Assembly: GCA_025618425.1 (NCBI GenBank)
Contig: CM046850.1
Location: 6,979,925-7,043,924 of the forward strand
From: Heliocidaris tuberculata
Taxonomy: Eukaryota; Echinodermata; Echinoidea; Camarodonta; Echinometridae
Length of the DNA stretch: 64,000 nt
Direction: 5' to 3'
The position numbers were made by a program, and so were the translations under genes. Below are positions 51,401-61,229 of this stretch, in pieces; position 1 is the stretch's first letter; each line of letters starts with the position of its first letter. The notes beneath the pieces are model-generated. The model made no database searches. It saw nothing but the letters and a program-made list of their open reading frames with translations, and was not told where the DNA came from.

Positions 51401-52049
51401 GTTACCCATCATGGAATAATGTTCCACCCACACCAAATGCTTCAATCTCATGGACATTTGACAAGAATTGAAATGGAATTCTGAGAAAGAGAAAGAAAAT
51501 CAGACTGAAATTAAAAAGTCATTTTTATAATGTCATGACCGCTACTGATAATGTGTTACTTCAAGCTGAAAATTGGGTTATGTTTGTACGACACTGAAAA
51601 TCACCTAAATCTTTCCATTTATTCATGCATTAAATTTTGTGTATTTTTTTCTCCATATAAATTGACTTTGAGCTCAAGATATGGTATTGTGGTAATATAT
51701 TTACATCCTTCCATTCATCATGTCACATACACATAACGCGATCTCCCTTTAATGATGCACATGTTAACATATACAGAATCACGATTGGGGGGGGGGATTC
51801 TCCTTTTCCACCTTTTTGTTCTGTCTTTCTATGATTTTCCTTCTTGCACTTAAATTTTCAAACAGACTATGAAGATTTATAGGTCTGTCTCTTTGATTGT
51901 TTTAATCATCAAGGTCATCAGAAATACAGTTTAATCCACTGACTACGGGAACAGACTAGCCCCTGTATTAATTCGCAGGATATTAGAGAATGCAGTTGTC
52001 AACAGGTTAAGGACTGTGATTGGAAAAAATGAACACAACCAATGATGAA

Positions 52050-52868
52050 TTACTCTTCGTCATCGTCGTCTGGATCCGTCTGGGTTTCATCATCCTTTGT
52101 TGGGTTTCTGTTTTTCTTCCTTCTAATGTACCTCACTGCACCCGCTGTCACCTCACCAGCAGCAACCAATGCTGTGCCAACAGCTGCCCCACCGATGCCT
52201 ACGCCTGCACAGGTAGCAGCGGCAAATCCGCCAGTTGCTCCCGCAGATTGCAGTACAGCTACAAGACTCCCTGCGGCAACTCCACCTCCATTTGCAATAG
52301 CTGATGCAGACATCATGGACGCTCCTATTGAACCAGATGCAATACCAGCTGCTCCGAAGCCTAAGCCAGTAAGTACAACAGGCGCTGCTACGAAAGCTCC
52401 AACACCAATGGCAGCTGCAGCTGCAGTAAATCCAATAGCATATTTGGCGACTTTCTTGATCTTTGCATTCGGATCTCCCTCTGGATCTCCACCGGGTTCC
52501 CCACCCGGCTCTCCACCTGGTTCTCTTTCCAGATCCCCTCCTGATTCTCCCTTTAGGGGAGGTGTTGCTGACATGTCGTTTGAGGCATCAATACCATTCT
52601 GTGGCTTGTGTTCCTCATGCCTCTCTTGGCATTTATCTGTGCCATTCAGCAAGGCCTCATCTTCCTTAGGAGCATCGCATTCCCTATGTATCCCATCTGA
52701 TGATAAGGATGTCTCTGGATCTCTTTGATGATTCCTTGCATTCTCTGCAGCCTGCATTAATGCCAGCTTTAAATCAGCCTGACTGATAGTCTGGGTCTGA
52801 CAATCTCGAACAGGGATCTGGTTGGTAGCTGTGTGCCAAGTAGATTGGATTGATGTCAATATTGGCAT
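52050..52868 (-). CDS. IFI27: ISG12/IFI27-like (Ifi-6-16 family) membrane protein
   Basis: A single-exon 272-residue frame. An in-frame TGA 21 bases before ATG 52868 supports this start. Residues 1-135 are hydrophilic, with GGEPGGEPGGDPEGD at about 118-132. Residues 141-240 are the ISG12 domain: AAPVVLTGLGFGAAGIASGS, IGASMMSASAIANGGGVAAG and SLVAVLQSAGATGG closely follow the human IFI27/IFI6 pattern of glycine/alanine-rich hydrophobic helices (three or four membrane segments). YIRRKKNR at 247-254 and an acidic tail follow. In vertebrates the family is interferon-induced, sits in mitochondrial, ER or nuclear membranes and affects apoptosis and antiviral response. The N-terminal extension is unusual, as typical members have about 120-130 residues. 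The name reflects family only. Confidence 0.9.
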   Translation of the reverse strand: MPILTSIQSTWHTATNQIPVRDCQTQTISQADLKLALMQAAENARNHQRDPETSLSSDGIHRECDAPKEDEALLNGTDKCQERHEEHKPQNGIDASNDMSATPPLKGESGGDLEREPGGEPGGEPGGDPEGDPNAKIKKVAKYAIGFTAAAAAIGVGAFVAAPVVLTGLGFGAAGIASGSIGASMMSASAIANGGGVAAGSLVAVLQSAGATGGFAAATCAGVGIGGAAVGTALVAAGEVTAGAVRYIRRKKNRNPTKDDETQTDPDDDDEE

Positions 52869-53002
52869 CTTAACTTGTTTCTCGCTTCACGAACTCGATC
52901 ACCAAAGGAATGTACAGCTGTCCTAATGGAAAGACCAAACAGACAGGTAGTTTGAATAATGAAACAGGACTGACTTGTCAATGAAATATAACACCTGTTT
53001 CA

Positions 53003-53215
53003 CATGAGGTGTCATTTTCTTGACGACAGACGGTGTCAGTGTTTGGTGCAGTCTTTGATGGGTCATGTGAGAGTGACATCGTACAAAAAGGGATTGCAAA
53101 ATGAACAGTGCAATATGCTTTTTTATAAACTTATACATGGGCTAATTGCCTTCACCAGCTTTACTGCAGTAAGTAATAATCAATGAAAGTGATGCCTTGA
53201 GTGCAACGGGCATAA
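53003..53215. repeat. Dispersed repeat, copy 2 (GAGGTGTCATTTT)
   Basis: GAGGTGTCATTTTCTTGACG, ATCGTACAAAAAGGGATTGC, GGGCTAATTGCC and GCAACGGGCATAACA correspond in order to 42714-42945. It lies about 130 bases upstream of the ISG12-like start, so it may overlap that gene's promoter region. Confidence 0.68.
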
Positions 53216-53399
53216 CAACAATAACCTGATAATCTGGATTTAAATGGTGCTAAATACAAATGTCTCTAAGCTCATTACAAATCAAATCGTTGGATTCATT
53301 CTCGCAGACTATTTACGCGATTTAATTATTCCTACCATCGATATGGTCTTTGTGAAGGCATATACATGTATATGTTAAGTTCATTCGTAATGGCTTTTG

Positions 53400-53556
53400 A
53401 CATCCGAACAGTTCCCACTTCTCTCCTGGGTACTGAGAGGTAAATATAAATGTTGATTAATGTCTTGCCAAAGAACATCAATGCCATGCCGTGACTTGAA
53501 CCCACCTTCGCACCTCAAGTCCAGCGTTATAACCACGCAACTACCGGCGTTAACTC
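53400..53556 (-). repeat. tRNA-derived SINE
   Basis: The minus strand begins with a box A-like GGTAGTTGCGTGGTTATAAC, then GGTGGGTTCAAGTCACGG (box B-like), then TTCTTTGGCAAGACATTAAT and TACCTCTCAGTACCCAGGAG. This order is typical of deuterostome tRNA-SINEs. It is not a functional tRNA: no cloverleaf with a proper acceptor stem is evident. Confidence 0.75.
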
Positions 53557-53559
53557 AAC

Positions 53560-54945
53560 ATAAAGTTCACGTGTCATGGCGTCAGAATTATTGTGCCAAC
53601 TACAACCAAATAGTACTATACCATAAAATTTAAGGGCCCATGAATATGTGATTTTAAAATATATATTTTTGCACCTGTTTCGAATATCACGGCATCTTGA
53701 TAATGGTAGCCTTGCTCGTGGTCCTTTCAATTTTTTTGGAAGGAATCTTCAAGATTTTGATGTAGGTTTACTCTGGAATGTTTATATTGTTATATTTGTG
53801 TCATTTTTGTCTTCCTTTGGCAATTCTTTTCCTGATTTACTTTTCTCCTGCAGTAGGCCTTATTGCTCATATGTTATGTTGGTCTGTCAGGCCTTTTATT
53901 TACCAAATAATTATTCTCATATTTATAGGTTAAGTTCATAGTGATTAGACATAGACATCTTTGGAAAATCCATTGTTCGTCCTCTTTTCCAAATCTTTTT
54001 TGCACACATGCTTCATACACACCTACATTTAAATTAAGGGGGTAGACCCCTCTACTAATTTCGATCTTTATAACATAGGCTTTCCATATAGAATCCAGGG
54101 GTATACATGCCCCCTAGAGAGATTGAAAAGCAAATCCGGTTCTGACCATTTAATGTTGTTTCTTTCTTTGCCCCATCTCTTCCAACCAGTTGGAGCATGT
54201 CTAAAGGATGCACTGTAATGAATGATATCTTTCACATGTACATGTTTAATTGAAGAAATGTTAAAACATTATTTTATCAGTAAACTGAACCTCTTCTAAA
54301 TTCTTATTCGTCATACAGGACCTTGTTAATGGGATCTTGTAACTTTTAAGAGGAAATATGGAATTTAAAGAAGACCAAAAGACCAAAATTTGTAAAAAAA
54401 AAAAAAAAAAAATCAGCAAAGTCAAATCTTCACACATGAATATGAATTTTGGATTTTCCTCTTTAATGCCTTTTGTCTCTGATTTTTATTGCTTTGGGAT
54501 CTTGTCATTCTTTTGGTTTGCACTGGTTCTTTGGTAGGCAAACGTTAAAATTCAACCAGACTGCGTTCTTTCAAATTTTTCTCATCTGAAAAGGCTTTCC
54601 AATGCGGAAACTCATAAAGCATAGGTAGATAACAACCCTTTAACACATATTTGAAGAAGAAAATCCTCCAAGAAGAAAATAGGAGCACCCAGACCTTTTG
54701 ACAAAAGGTTTCACGTTAACATCATGCCTATTATGTTTTGCAAGAAAGTGAACCACCTGTGATTCTGCGCAAAATTTTGAAAACAATGATGTTCAGTGAT
54801 GCTTAACCCTGGAAACCTCAAAAAGTTACCAATGAAAAGCAAATGAATTACTCTTTTATATGATATGAAATTCAATACCGGTAAATACATAATCAATTTA
54901 CAGGAATTTTTCAAAGTTGGGTTTCATTTTTTTTTTGAAACACCC
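53560..54945. other. Gene-free AT-rich interval
   Basis: No exon, repeat boundary or RNA gene recognised. An A run occurs at 54395-54412. Short open frames show no recognisable motif. Confidence 0.5.
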
Positions 54946-55471
54946 AGTATATGTGGGTCTGAGCCAAAAGTAGTCAACATAAATCCTAAATTTTCAATTT
55001 AAGATTTGTGTCTGCCCTTGTATATCACATGAAAGCTGGGAATCTGTAGTTTATGAAAATGTACATGTCTCTTCATGATCACGTTCCGTGTTTTTGAAAG
55101 TAACCTTTACAATGGAAAAAAAGCGCCCTCAGAGCGCGACGGGATGGAATTACTAGAAAAAGCAATTAAGTAAAAAGTGTAAGGGCATTTGAAAAATAAA
55201 GTTTGGGGTTGGAATACTATATGCAATATTATTCAATGCCCAATGCCAGTTCTGGCAATATTCTGTTATAATTTTGAACTTTTTGGTGCAAAATTGTATT
55301 TTGGGACACTTTGACACCCCCTTTTTATTTCTTTGTCGGATAAACTGGAGTTTATAGACTGAGGTCTTATAAAGTATCAATAAACTATCGTACCATCACT
55401 TCTGTACCATTAAAATTATGTACAATTTTATTTTATTGTGCTGTATTTATCTCGACGTACGACTGACATTT

Positions 55472-56424
55472 GTGACCCTCCACCACAAAACGACCAATAA
55501 GTCGGAAATTTGGGGTTTTAAAATTTCAGCACAGTTTGAAAGCTTAGATTCTAAGCTTTAAAATGATATATAACTTGTCTTGTATAGACTAAGCAAACCC
55601 TTATAAATTACAATGAGAATGTCAGAGTGTCAGACAGGCTAATGACCATAACCAGGGGCGGCGCTACAGGGGGGCAGGGGGGCGACCGCCCCCCCTATGA
55701 TTTTTCAAGTAGTGAAAAAGAAAAAAAAAAGAAAAAAAAAGAAGAAAAGAAGAAAAAAGAAGAAAAGGAGGAAGAAAAGGGAAGAAAAGGGAAGAAAGAA
55801 GAAAGAGGAGTATTAAAAAGAGAGGTCTTAAACATATAACTCTATATTACCCCTGTTATTTAATGGAGAAAAAATATGACGTCATCTTTAGGTCGTCTTG
55901 CCCCTCCTATCAAAATACCCTGGCGCCGCCCCTGACCATAACAATAGAGAAAACGGGCTCTAAAGAAGAGTGACCATTTAAGAGTGCCTAATCTGTGTCT
56001 TATTGTTTGTTGCACAAAAGGTTGATCAAAGCTCCCTGACTTACACTGAGAAGTACTAATTGGATTGGGTTGAAACTTTCCATACCTTTAGAATAGATAT
56101 ATTTCTTTTTTTCTGTAGGTTCTGAATAACAGACAGTGCATAGTTTTTGAGCTATATTAGAAAAGCGATGTGAAGTACGATCCCAGCGAGTTGACACACA
56201 AAGTTTGAATTTCCAGGAAAAAAATTGTCATTTTGAATGACAGTAAAAACAAATTTCAACACGGTATTTTACCCCCAAATTTTGTCAGATGGTAGATTAA
56301 TAAATTAACTTTCAGAAAATACAAAAAACTTTATATAAAAATTTCCACCCCAAACAAACTTTTTTCAGCTGTTTACTCTAAAACTCCCATTGCGACTTAT
56401 TGGTCGTTTTGTGGTGAGGGTCAC
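55472..56424. mobile_element. 0.95-kb element with GTGACCCTCCACCACAAAAC ends
   Basis: GTGACCCTCCACCACAAAAC and the inverted GTTTTGTGGTGAGGGTCAC, continuing to CGACCAATAAGTCG, give TIRs of about 32 bases with one mismatch. ATTT is present on both sides as a possible 4-bp duplication. It contains the hAT-like MITE at 55653-55934. No transposase is visible. Confidence 0.85.
55653..55934. mobile_element. 282-bp hAT-like MITE with 8-bp target duplication
   Basis: Ends CAGGGGCGGCGC and GCGCCGCCCCTG are perfect inverted repeats, and ACCATAAC flanks both sides (55645-55652, 55935-55942). The CAGGGGCG start and 8-bp duplication are typical of hAT elements. The inside is purine-rich (GAAAAAGAAGAAAA) with no coding frame. 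Confidence 0.93.
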
Positions 56425-56656
56425 ATTTGATAAGTATATAATCATGACACGCTCTATACTATTTGTGAACCCCATTTCAGAAATTGTTATAAATAATATA
56501 CACATGTATACAATTTTTACATTTCAAAATGGGGCTTTTTCATTTCTTGAGGGGCTTTACTTTCAAGCCTTAGGCTTATGACTAACCCCTCCCATGCGAC
56601 AACTGTTTATTATTATGTTGAAATGTTATTTTGTATTTGATGCATGGAAAAAATAA

Positions 56657-56688
<32 letters not shown>

Positions 56689-56692
56689 CTGA
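56425..56692 (+). repeat. Probable non-LTR retrotransposon 3' tail with (ATCA)n
   Basis: TGTTTATTATTATGTTGAAA, TTGTATTTGATGCATGGAAA, then AAATAAAATCAATCAATCAA. A short tetranucleotide tail after an AATAAA-like motif is typical of truncated RTE/CR1/L2-type insertions. No coding part is present. Confidence 0.45.
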
Positions 56693-57630
56693 TTCCCTTA
56701 TATTTCGAGAAGAATTGTAATGTTGTTACTTTTTTTCTGTCCCGTCGCATTAAGTGGGTATTTGAGGGTTTTTAGGCGCGACGGAACGGAATTTTGCATG
56801 GAAAGTACAGTCCCATGTAAGTCATTTGATGTAAGTATACTTTTTTTTAACCCTAGCAAGTTTTTATTCATTTATTTTGAATAAACAATTGAGACTGACA
56901 CTTTTCTTAGCTGAACAATTTAGTTCTACCACAATTTTTTAGAGAAAAGAACTATTTGATGACATCAAAAATTTATTTCCAAAATCCCCATTTGTTTTGT
57001 ACATGGTGCAAAAGTGTCCACCCTTTCCAGTGATTTTTATCTCTTTAATTTGAATTAACAATAAAGCTTGCCACTTCCCTGTGCCTTAACATTTTAGTTC
57101 TACGGTCATAGTTTAAAAGAAAAAGTGCAGTTGGATGATATTTTTTAAAAAAAATTTAAATCCCCATTCATTTTATACATGGTGCAAAAGTTTCCGTCGC
57201 GTCGCATTCCGTCCTGTCGCGAGACACCCATTCATCAATTTTCAAAACAAAAAAATTGATTGGGCCAAAAGCTTAGCTTGATGTTTGAATGTCATGTGCT
57301 CTATCATGCTAATCAAAAATCACAATACATAGCTAGTCTTCAATTTTAACTTCGATAGAATTTTACTTTGAATCTGTCTTACAAAATTTCACCATTCTAT
57401 CGTTCCGTCCCGTCGCGCTAACAAAAAATGTTGTTACAATGAAAACGGAATTACGATCAGTCTTGTGTTTGTAGTGGAATTGTTCTTCAATGTAAACTTA
57501 TCATATAAGTAAAGGTATGCAGCAAGTAGCATTTCTTATATTCTTGTGAGGAGAATAAATCCTATTAAATTCCGTCCTGTCGCAATGACAGGACTTTTGG
57601 CTCAGACCCATGTATATATGTATATATATA

Positions 57631-59801
57631 AACCCCTCAAAAAAAGTTCTGCAATTCAAGTTTAAGCATTTATATCTCTCTAGTAACTGTATGATCATCA
57701 TCAAGTTTGATATCATTGTAAAGCTTGTTTATTCACCTTCACAATGATACCACATTTGTATTGATTATGTAATCACGGAATGTGCAGTGCACCTAAATAT
57801 AGGGCAAAGTCAAAAGTGAAAAGTTGCAGAATGCATTGTTATTGTTCACACTGAGTTCTTAACTGGAATGAAAGGTTTTGTTTCTTTGTTTTTGTTCCTT
57901 TTGGTTTGTTTAATTTTGTATTAGGTGTGCATGTTTCTGCTGTAACCCCTTGTTTGGTGGACAAATATTGTTTTCAGTGATTTTGAAGTGGAATTATTCT
58001 TTTGTTTTAAGATGGAATGTGTTTTAATCAGCAACTGACTGTGATAACATTAATATTGTGTTTTGGTTTCATGCAGAATATTGCAAGTTTCCACCTTAGC
58101 AGTACACAACTGCGGTGGGGAAAAAAAGTCTCCCCTCAGCAAATTATCTCATTTTCAGCCGTGTAACCCTATCACATAAACATAAGCAACACAAACTCTC
58201 CTCTTCTCTTGGATTGCTTTTCACTTCAACAAACACATTCCCCTTTCTTGATGTGAACTCATGTTTTTTAACTCTCTCTCCCCTCTCTAACGAAACAAAA
58301 ACAAACACAAATACACAAATTTGCAAATGACAAAATGTTTGGCACTTTTTATTGAGTAACATGCACATCAAATGTGGAATAGCAAAGGATCAGAAGTTCA
58401 GTAGCGAGTAGAAGATCCGAATACAGATACGACAGCCTGGCATCTCCTGCTCATGCTTGTCACCAGCCTGGTGATGCGTTGCTGTGGGATGAGGTTCCAC
58501 TCTTCGATAAGGATCTGTCGCAACTCAGCCAGTGTAGTGTGATCTGTCACTCTGGCGCGTACAGCACGGCCAAGCTGGTCCCACAGGTGCTCGATTGGGT
58601 TCAAGTCAGGGCTGTTCGCAGGCCAATCCATCCTCGTCACTGCCTCCGTCTGCAGGTATTCGGTGATGATCCTTGCTTTGTGTGGGCGGGCGTTGTCATC
58701 TTGGAAGATGGCGTTTGGTCCAAGATTGCGCATGTATGGGATGACCTCTGGCCGAAGAATGTTGTCTCGGTATCTCTCTGCTGTCAGGTTTCCATCAACG
58801 ATGATAAGCTGTGTCTTTCCCTCAGCAGATATGCCACCCCACACCATAACACTGCCTCCTCCAAACGCTGTTACCCGGTCGATGCAGCAGTCAGCGAAGC
58901 GTTCCCCACGGCGACGCCACACTTTCACCCTTCCGTCCAGTTTCCTCAAGCAGAATCTGGATTCATCTGTAAAAAGGACATTCTGCCACATTTCCCGGTT
59001 ACATCGAAGATTTGCAAACACCAGCGTTGACGGGAATGACGATGCAAGGCCGAAAGTGCAGGTCTTCTTGCTGCCTTGTGAGCTCTTAAATTGGCTGCGT
59101 GAAGTCTGTTCCTGATGGTCTGGTCGGAGAGTCGCTTGGCAAATCTTCGAGCAAATCGTCCTTGCAGGTTCCTGGAAGATAACCTTCGATTCCGCAGGGC
59201 AGAAAGGGTCAGGAAGCGGTCTTCTTGTTGGGTTGTCTTCTTTGGACGACCACTCCTTGGTCTGTCCTGGACATCCCCAGTTTCCCGGAACTTTGCCAAT
59301 AATCTGGAGATGGTACTGGGACTCACTCCAAATTGAGCAGCAACTTCTCTTTGGGGAATACCGGCTTCGATTTGGCCGATTGCTCGAGCCTTCTCAACAT
59401 TTGATAGACGTGGCATGTTAACATACGCGAACAGCTACTCTTTAAAAGTAAGCACTGCCAAGCATAAAGATTGTGCAAGGCACATTTCATCTACCAAACA
59501 GGAAATAAACTTGTTGAATCATTCATGACCCATTCAACATCATTCACACACACCCGACATTGCAACAAAAGCAATAGACAATAGCCAAGATAGCCATTCA
59601 ATTTGCAACTTTTCACTTTTGACTTTGCCCTCTATTCAGGGGTGCTGTGCATTCAAGGATGACATAACCATTACAAATGGGGCATGGATGTGAAGGGGGA
59701 TAAATGAACTTTCCAATGATCTAAAAATCAAGAATGATTAAAAAGCCGCCAAAAAGATATCAAGGCTCAAAGTTGAATTGCAGAACTTTTTTTGAGGGGT
59801 T
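57631..59801 (-). mobile_element. Tc1-like transposon with long inverted repeats
   Basis: Ends AACCCCTCAAAAAAAG and CTTTTTTTGAGGGGTT are identical inverted repeats followed by GTTCTGCAATTCAA, with TA on each side (57629-57630, 59802-59803). A second matched block, GGGCAAAGTCAAAAGTGAAA, lies about 170 bases inside each end (57802; inverted at 59603). The inverted repeats are thus about 200 bases or more, an IR/DR-like layout. The transposase is between them. The element sits just right of the 54947-57615 element. Confidence 0.93.
58398..59416 (-). pseudogene. Tc1-family DD34E transposase, one frameshift
   Basis: The first frame (ATG 59416) has the paired DNA-binding domain: MPRLSNVEKARAIGQIEAG, IPQREVAAQFGVSPSTISRL, then RPRSGRPKKTT. 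The second frame, to stop 58398, has LFTDESRFCLRKLDGRVKVW, GGGSVMVWGGISAEGKTQLI, FQDDNARPHKARII and SPDLNPIEHLWDQLGRA. The catalytic triad is intact with 34 residues between the second Asp and Glu. The frames change near 59020-59030. Total length (about 340 residues) is normal for Tc1, so the copy is young but apparently inactive, unless the shift is a sequencing error. Confidence 0.92.
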
Positions 59802-59811
59802 TATATATATA

Positions 59812-59840
59812 CACACACACACACGCGCGCGCACACGCAT
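59812..59840 (+). repeat. (CA)n / (CG)n microsatellite
   Basis: ACACACACACACACGCGCGC immediately after the TA flank of the Tc1-like element, with GCACACGC following; part of a TA/CA/CG microsatellite. Confidence 0.9.
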
Positions 59841-60129
59841 ATTGTGTAGGATGAGGGTGTGTAAACATGTATACGGTTTTTCTCTTTACATGTCAAAGGT
59901 ACAACGTTAGCATCATGCTTTACACTTTTGTAGTATGACTTGAATATTGAGCGAGCGAGCAAACAATATTCAAGATTTGTGAGGTCGCAATTACATTGTA
60001 ATATAAAAACGGGGAAAGGCATTTCTGATGGTGTTTCATTTGCAAAATGTCACAATGAAAATTTATTTTAAAAACTATACTTTTAATACGAGCGAGCGTA
60101 GCGAGTGAGCATTTGGGAATATTGGCTCT

Positions 60130-60555
60130 AAGTCACTTTGGAGCATTATGGAAAAGGGAAACGTGGTACTTATCATGGGGAAAAGGACACTCATTACAAA
60201 AATAAATGAATGTGTAGAAAAGGTAGAAAAGGCAGTTATCTGAGGTGAAAAGGGGCACTAATCACACCTGAAAGGGGGCATTTATAGGAACGGAAAAAAG
60301 TTCTTATAAAGTAGAAAAATTAAATCAGTGTCTATACATTACAAAGAAAAAAAGTGACTTCTTACAATTAAAGGGATAAAAGGGATTAAAAAGGGATAAA
60401 TGCTCTTGTTGAAATAGGAGGATTTATCAAAGGTAAGGTGAGGGATAAGGTGTAATCATCAAAATGGGCACTTGTAAGAATATGGAACGGGAACTTATTC
60501 GAAAGAAAAATGGGAGTACTTATCTGAAGTTAAGGGGGAAAGTAGGGGCACTGTG
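60130..60555 (+). repeat. Degenerate GGGCACTTATC-type tandem repeat
   Basis: Purine-rich units of about 35-45 bases with recurring GGGGCACTAATC, GGACACTCAT, GGGCACTTGTA, GGGAACTTATTC and GGGGCACTGTGCCC. It is preceded by CGAGCGAGCGTAGCGAGTGA (60091). No coding potential. Confidence 0.55.
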
Positions 60556-60559
60556 CCCA

Positions 60560-61190
60560 AATGCAACCCCCGAAGCGGTGCTACTGACCTGGTCTACAGT
60601 TATGATTGTCATTTTCATCATTCTTCTATGTATAGTTGGGTGATTGATGACACAGGTCATCATCCTCGATAACGATTGGGGGTGATGTATTCCCTCTTTC
60701 CCCACATTAGATTCCTGTGACTATATTTTCATTTCAATTTTGAAAATTGTTAGTAATGAGTGTGGCAAAATTGCATTATAAAGGAAAGTAACTGACTGAA
60801 CCCTCTAAATCCAGAATAATTACATGTACTTTTCATCTAGATAATTTTTCTGCATTATGGCTTTGAAAAAACAAATCATATATTCGGGGATAAATTAGTA
60901 ACACAGGCCATTTCCCCCCCCCCCCCCACACTTCAATTCAGAAAAAAAATATACCTCCATATAACTCCCAGATCAACACTCATGTTATATAATTCTGAAG
61001 TAGACGGTTTTCACTTTCTAGTAGTGTAAAAATATATCGGGAAAAATCAAAAGCAACGACAGAATTGAAGATAAATATTAATAAATTCATATAAATATAC
61101 ACTATTGTACATAAAAAAATAATATCGATATTGAAATAAAGAATATAGAAATTTGAATAATATTTATATGATATTGACTGGCCTTGAGGG
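60560..61190. other. Gene-free AT-rich interval
   Basis: Nothing recognisable apart from a C run at 60914-60927 and AT-rich sequence. No exon or RNA gene seen. Confidence 0.5.
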
Positions 61191-61229
61191 GGACATCGAA
61201 TATGTTGCCCGCAACATGTTTCCTGAGAC

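Larger units (their letters stand above)
50031..52049. other. Intergenic DNA between gene B flank and ISG12-like gene
   Basis: No gene recognised. It holds a (TA)n-T run (50119-50187), two GACGTCAT patches (50790-50865), and the GGAGCA/telomere-like repeat at 51225-51400. TTTATT at 51618-51623 (AATAAA on the minus strand) could serve the ISG12-like gene, 430 bases after its stop. Confidence 0.5.
54947..57615. mobile_element. 2.7-kb element with GGGTCTGAGCCAAAAGT ends
   Basis: GTGGGTCTGAGCCAAAAGT (54953) and ACTTTTGGCTCAGACCCAT (57593) are inverted ends. The interior lacks coding capacity but carries at least six copies of CCGTCCCGTCGC or its inverse (55135, 56742, 56777, 57195, 57409, 57573). 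Another element (55472-56424) and a retrotransposon-like tail are nested within. The target duplication is unreadable because the right side abuts TA repeats. Confidence 0.6.

Noticed and set aside
52042..52728. Plus-strand frame of 228 residues
   Set aside because: It is the antisense shadow of the ISG12-like gene; the Ala/Pro bias is the complement of Gly/Ala codons.
52872..52895. Possible interferon-response-like element (GAAGCGAGAAAC on the minus strand) near the ISG12-like start
   Set aside because: Spacing does not match the GAAANNGAAA consensus, and it lies only a few bases before the ATG, more likely in the 5' UTR.
53400..53556. Functional tRNA gene
   Set aside because: Box A/B-like motifs are present, but a cloverleaf is not convincing and the downstream sequence is a shared SINE body.
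58479..59115. Plus-strand frames of 183 and 150 residues
   Set aside because: They are antisense to the Tc1-like transposase, which has full family motifs on the minus strand.
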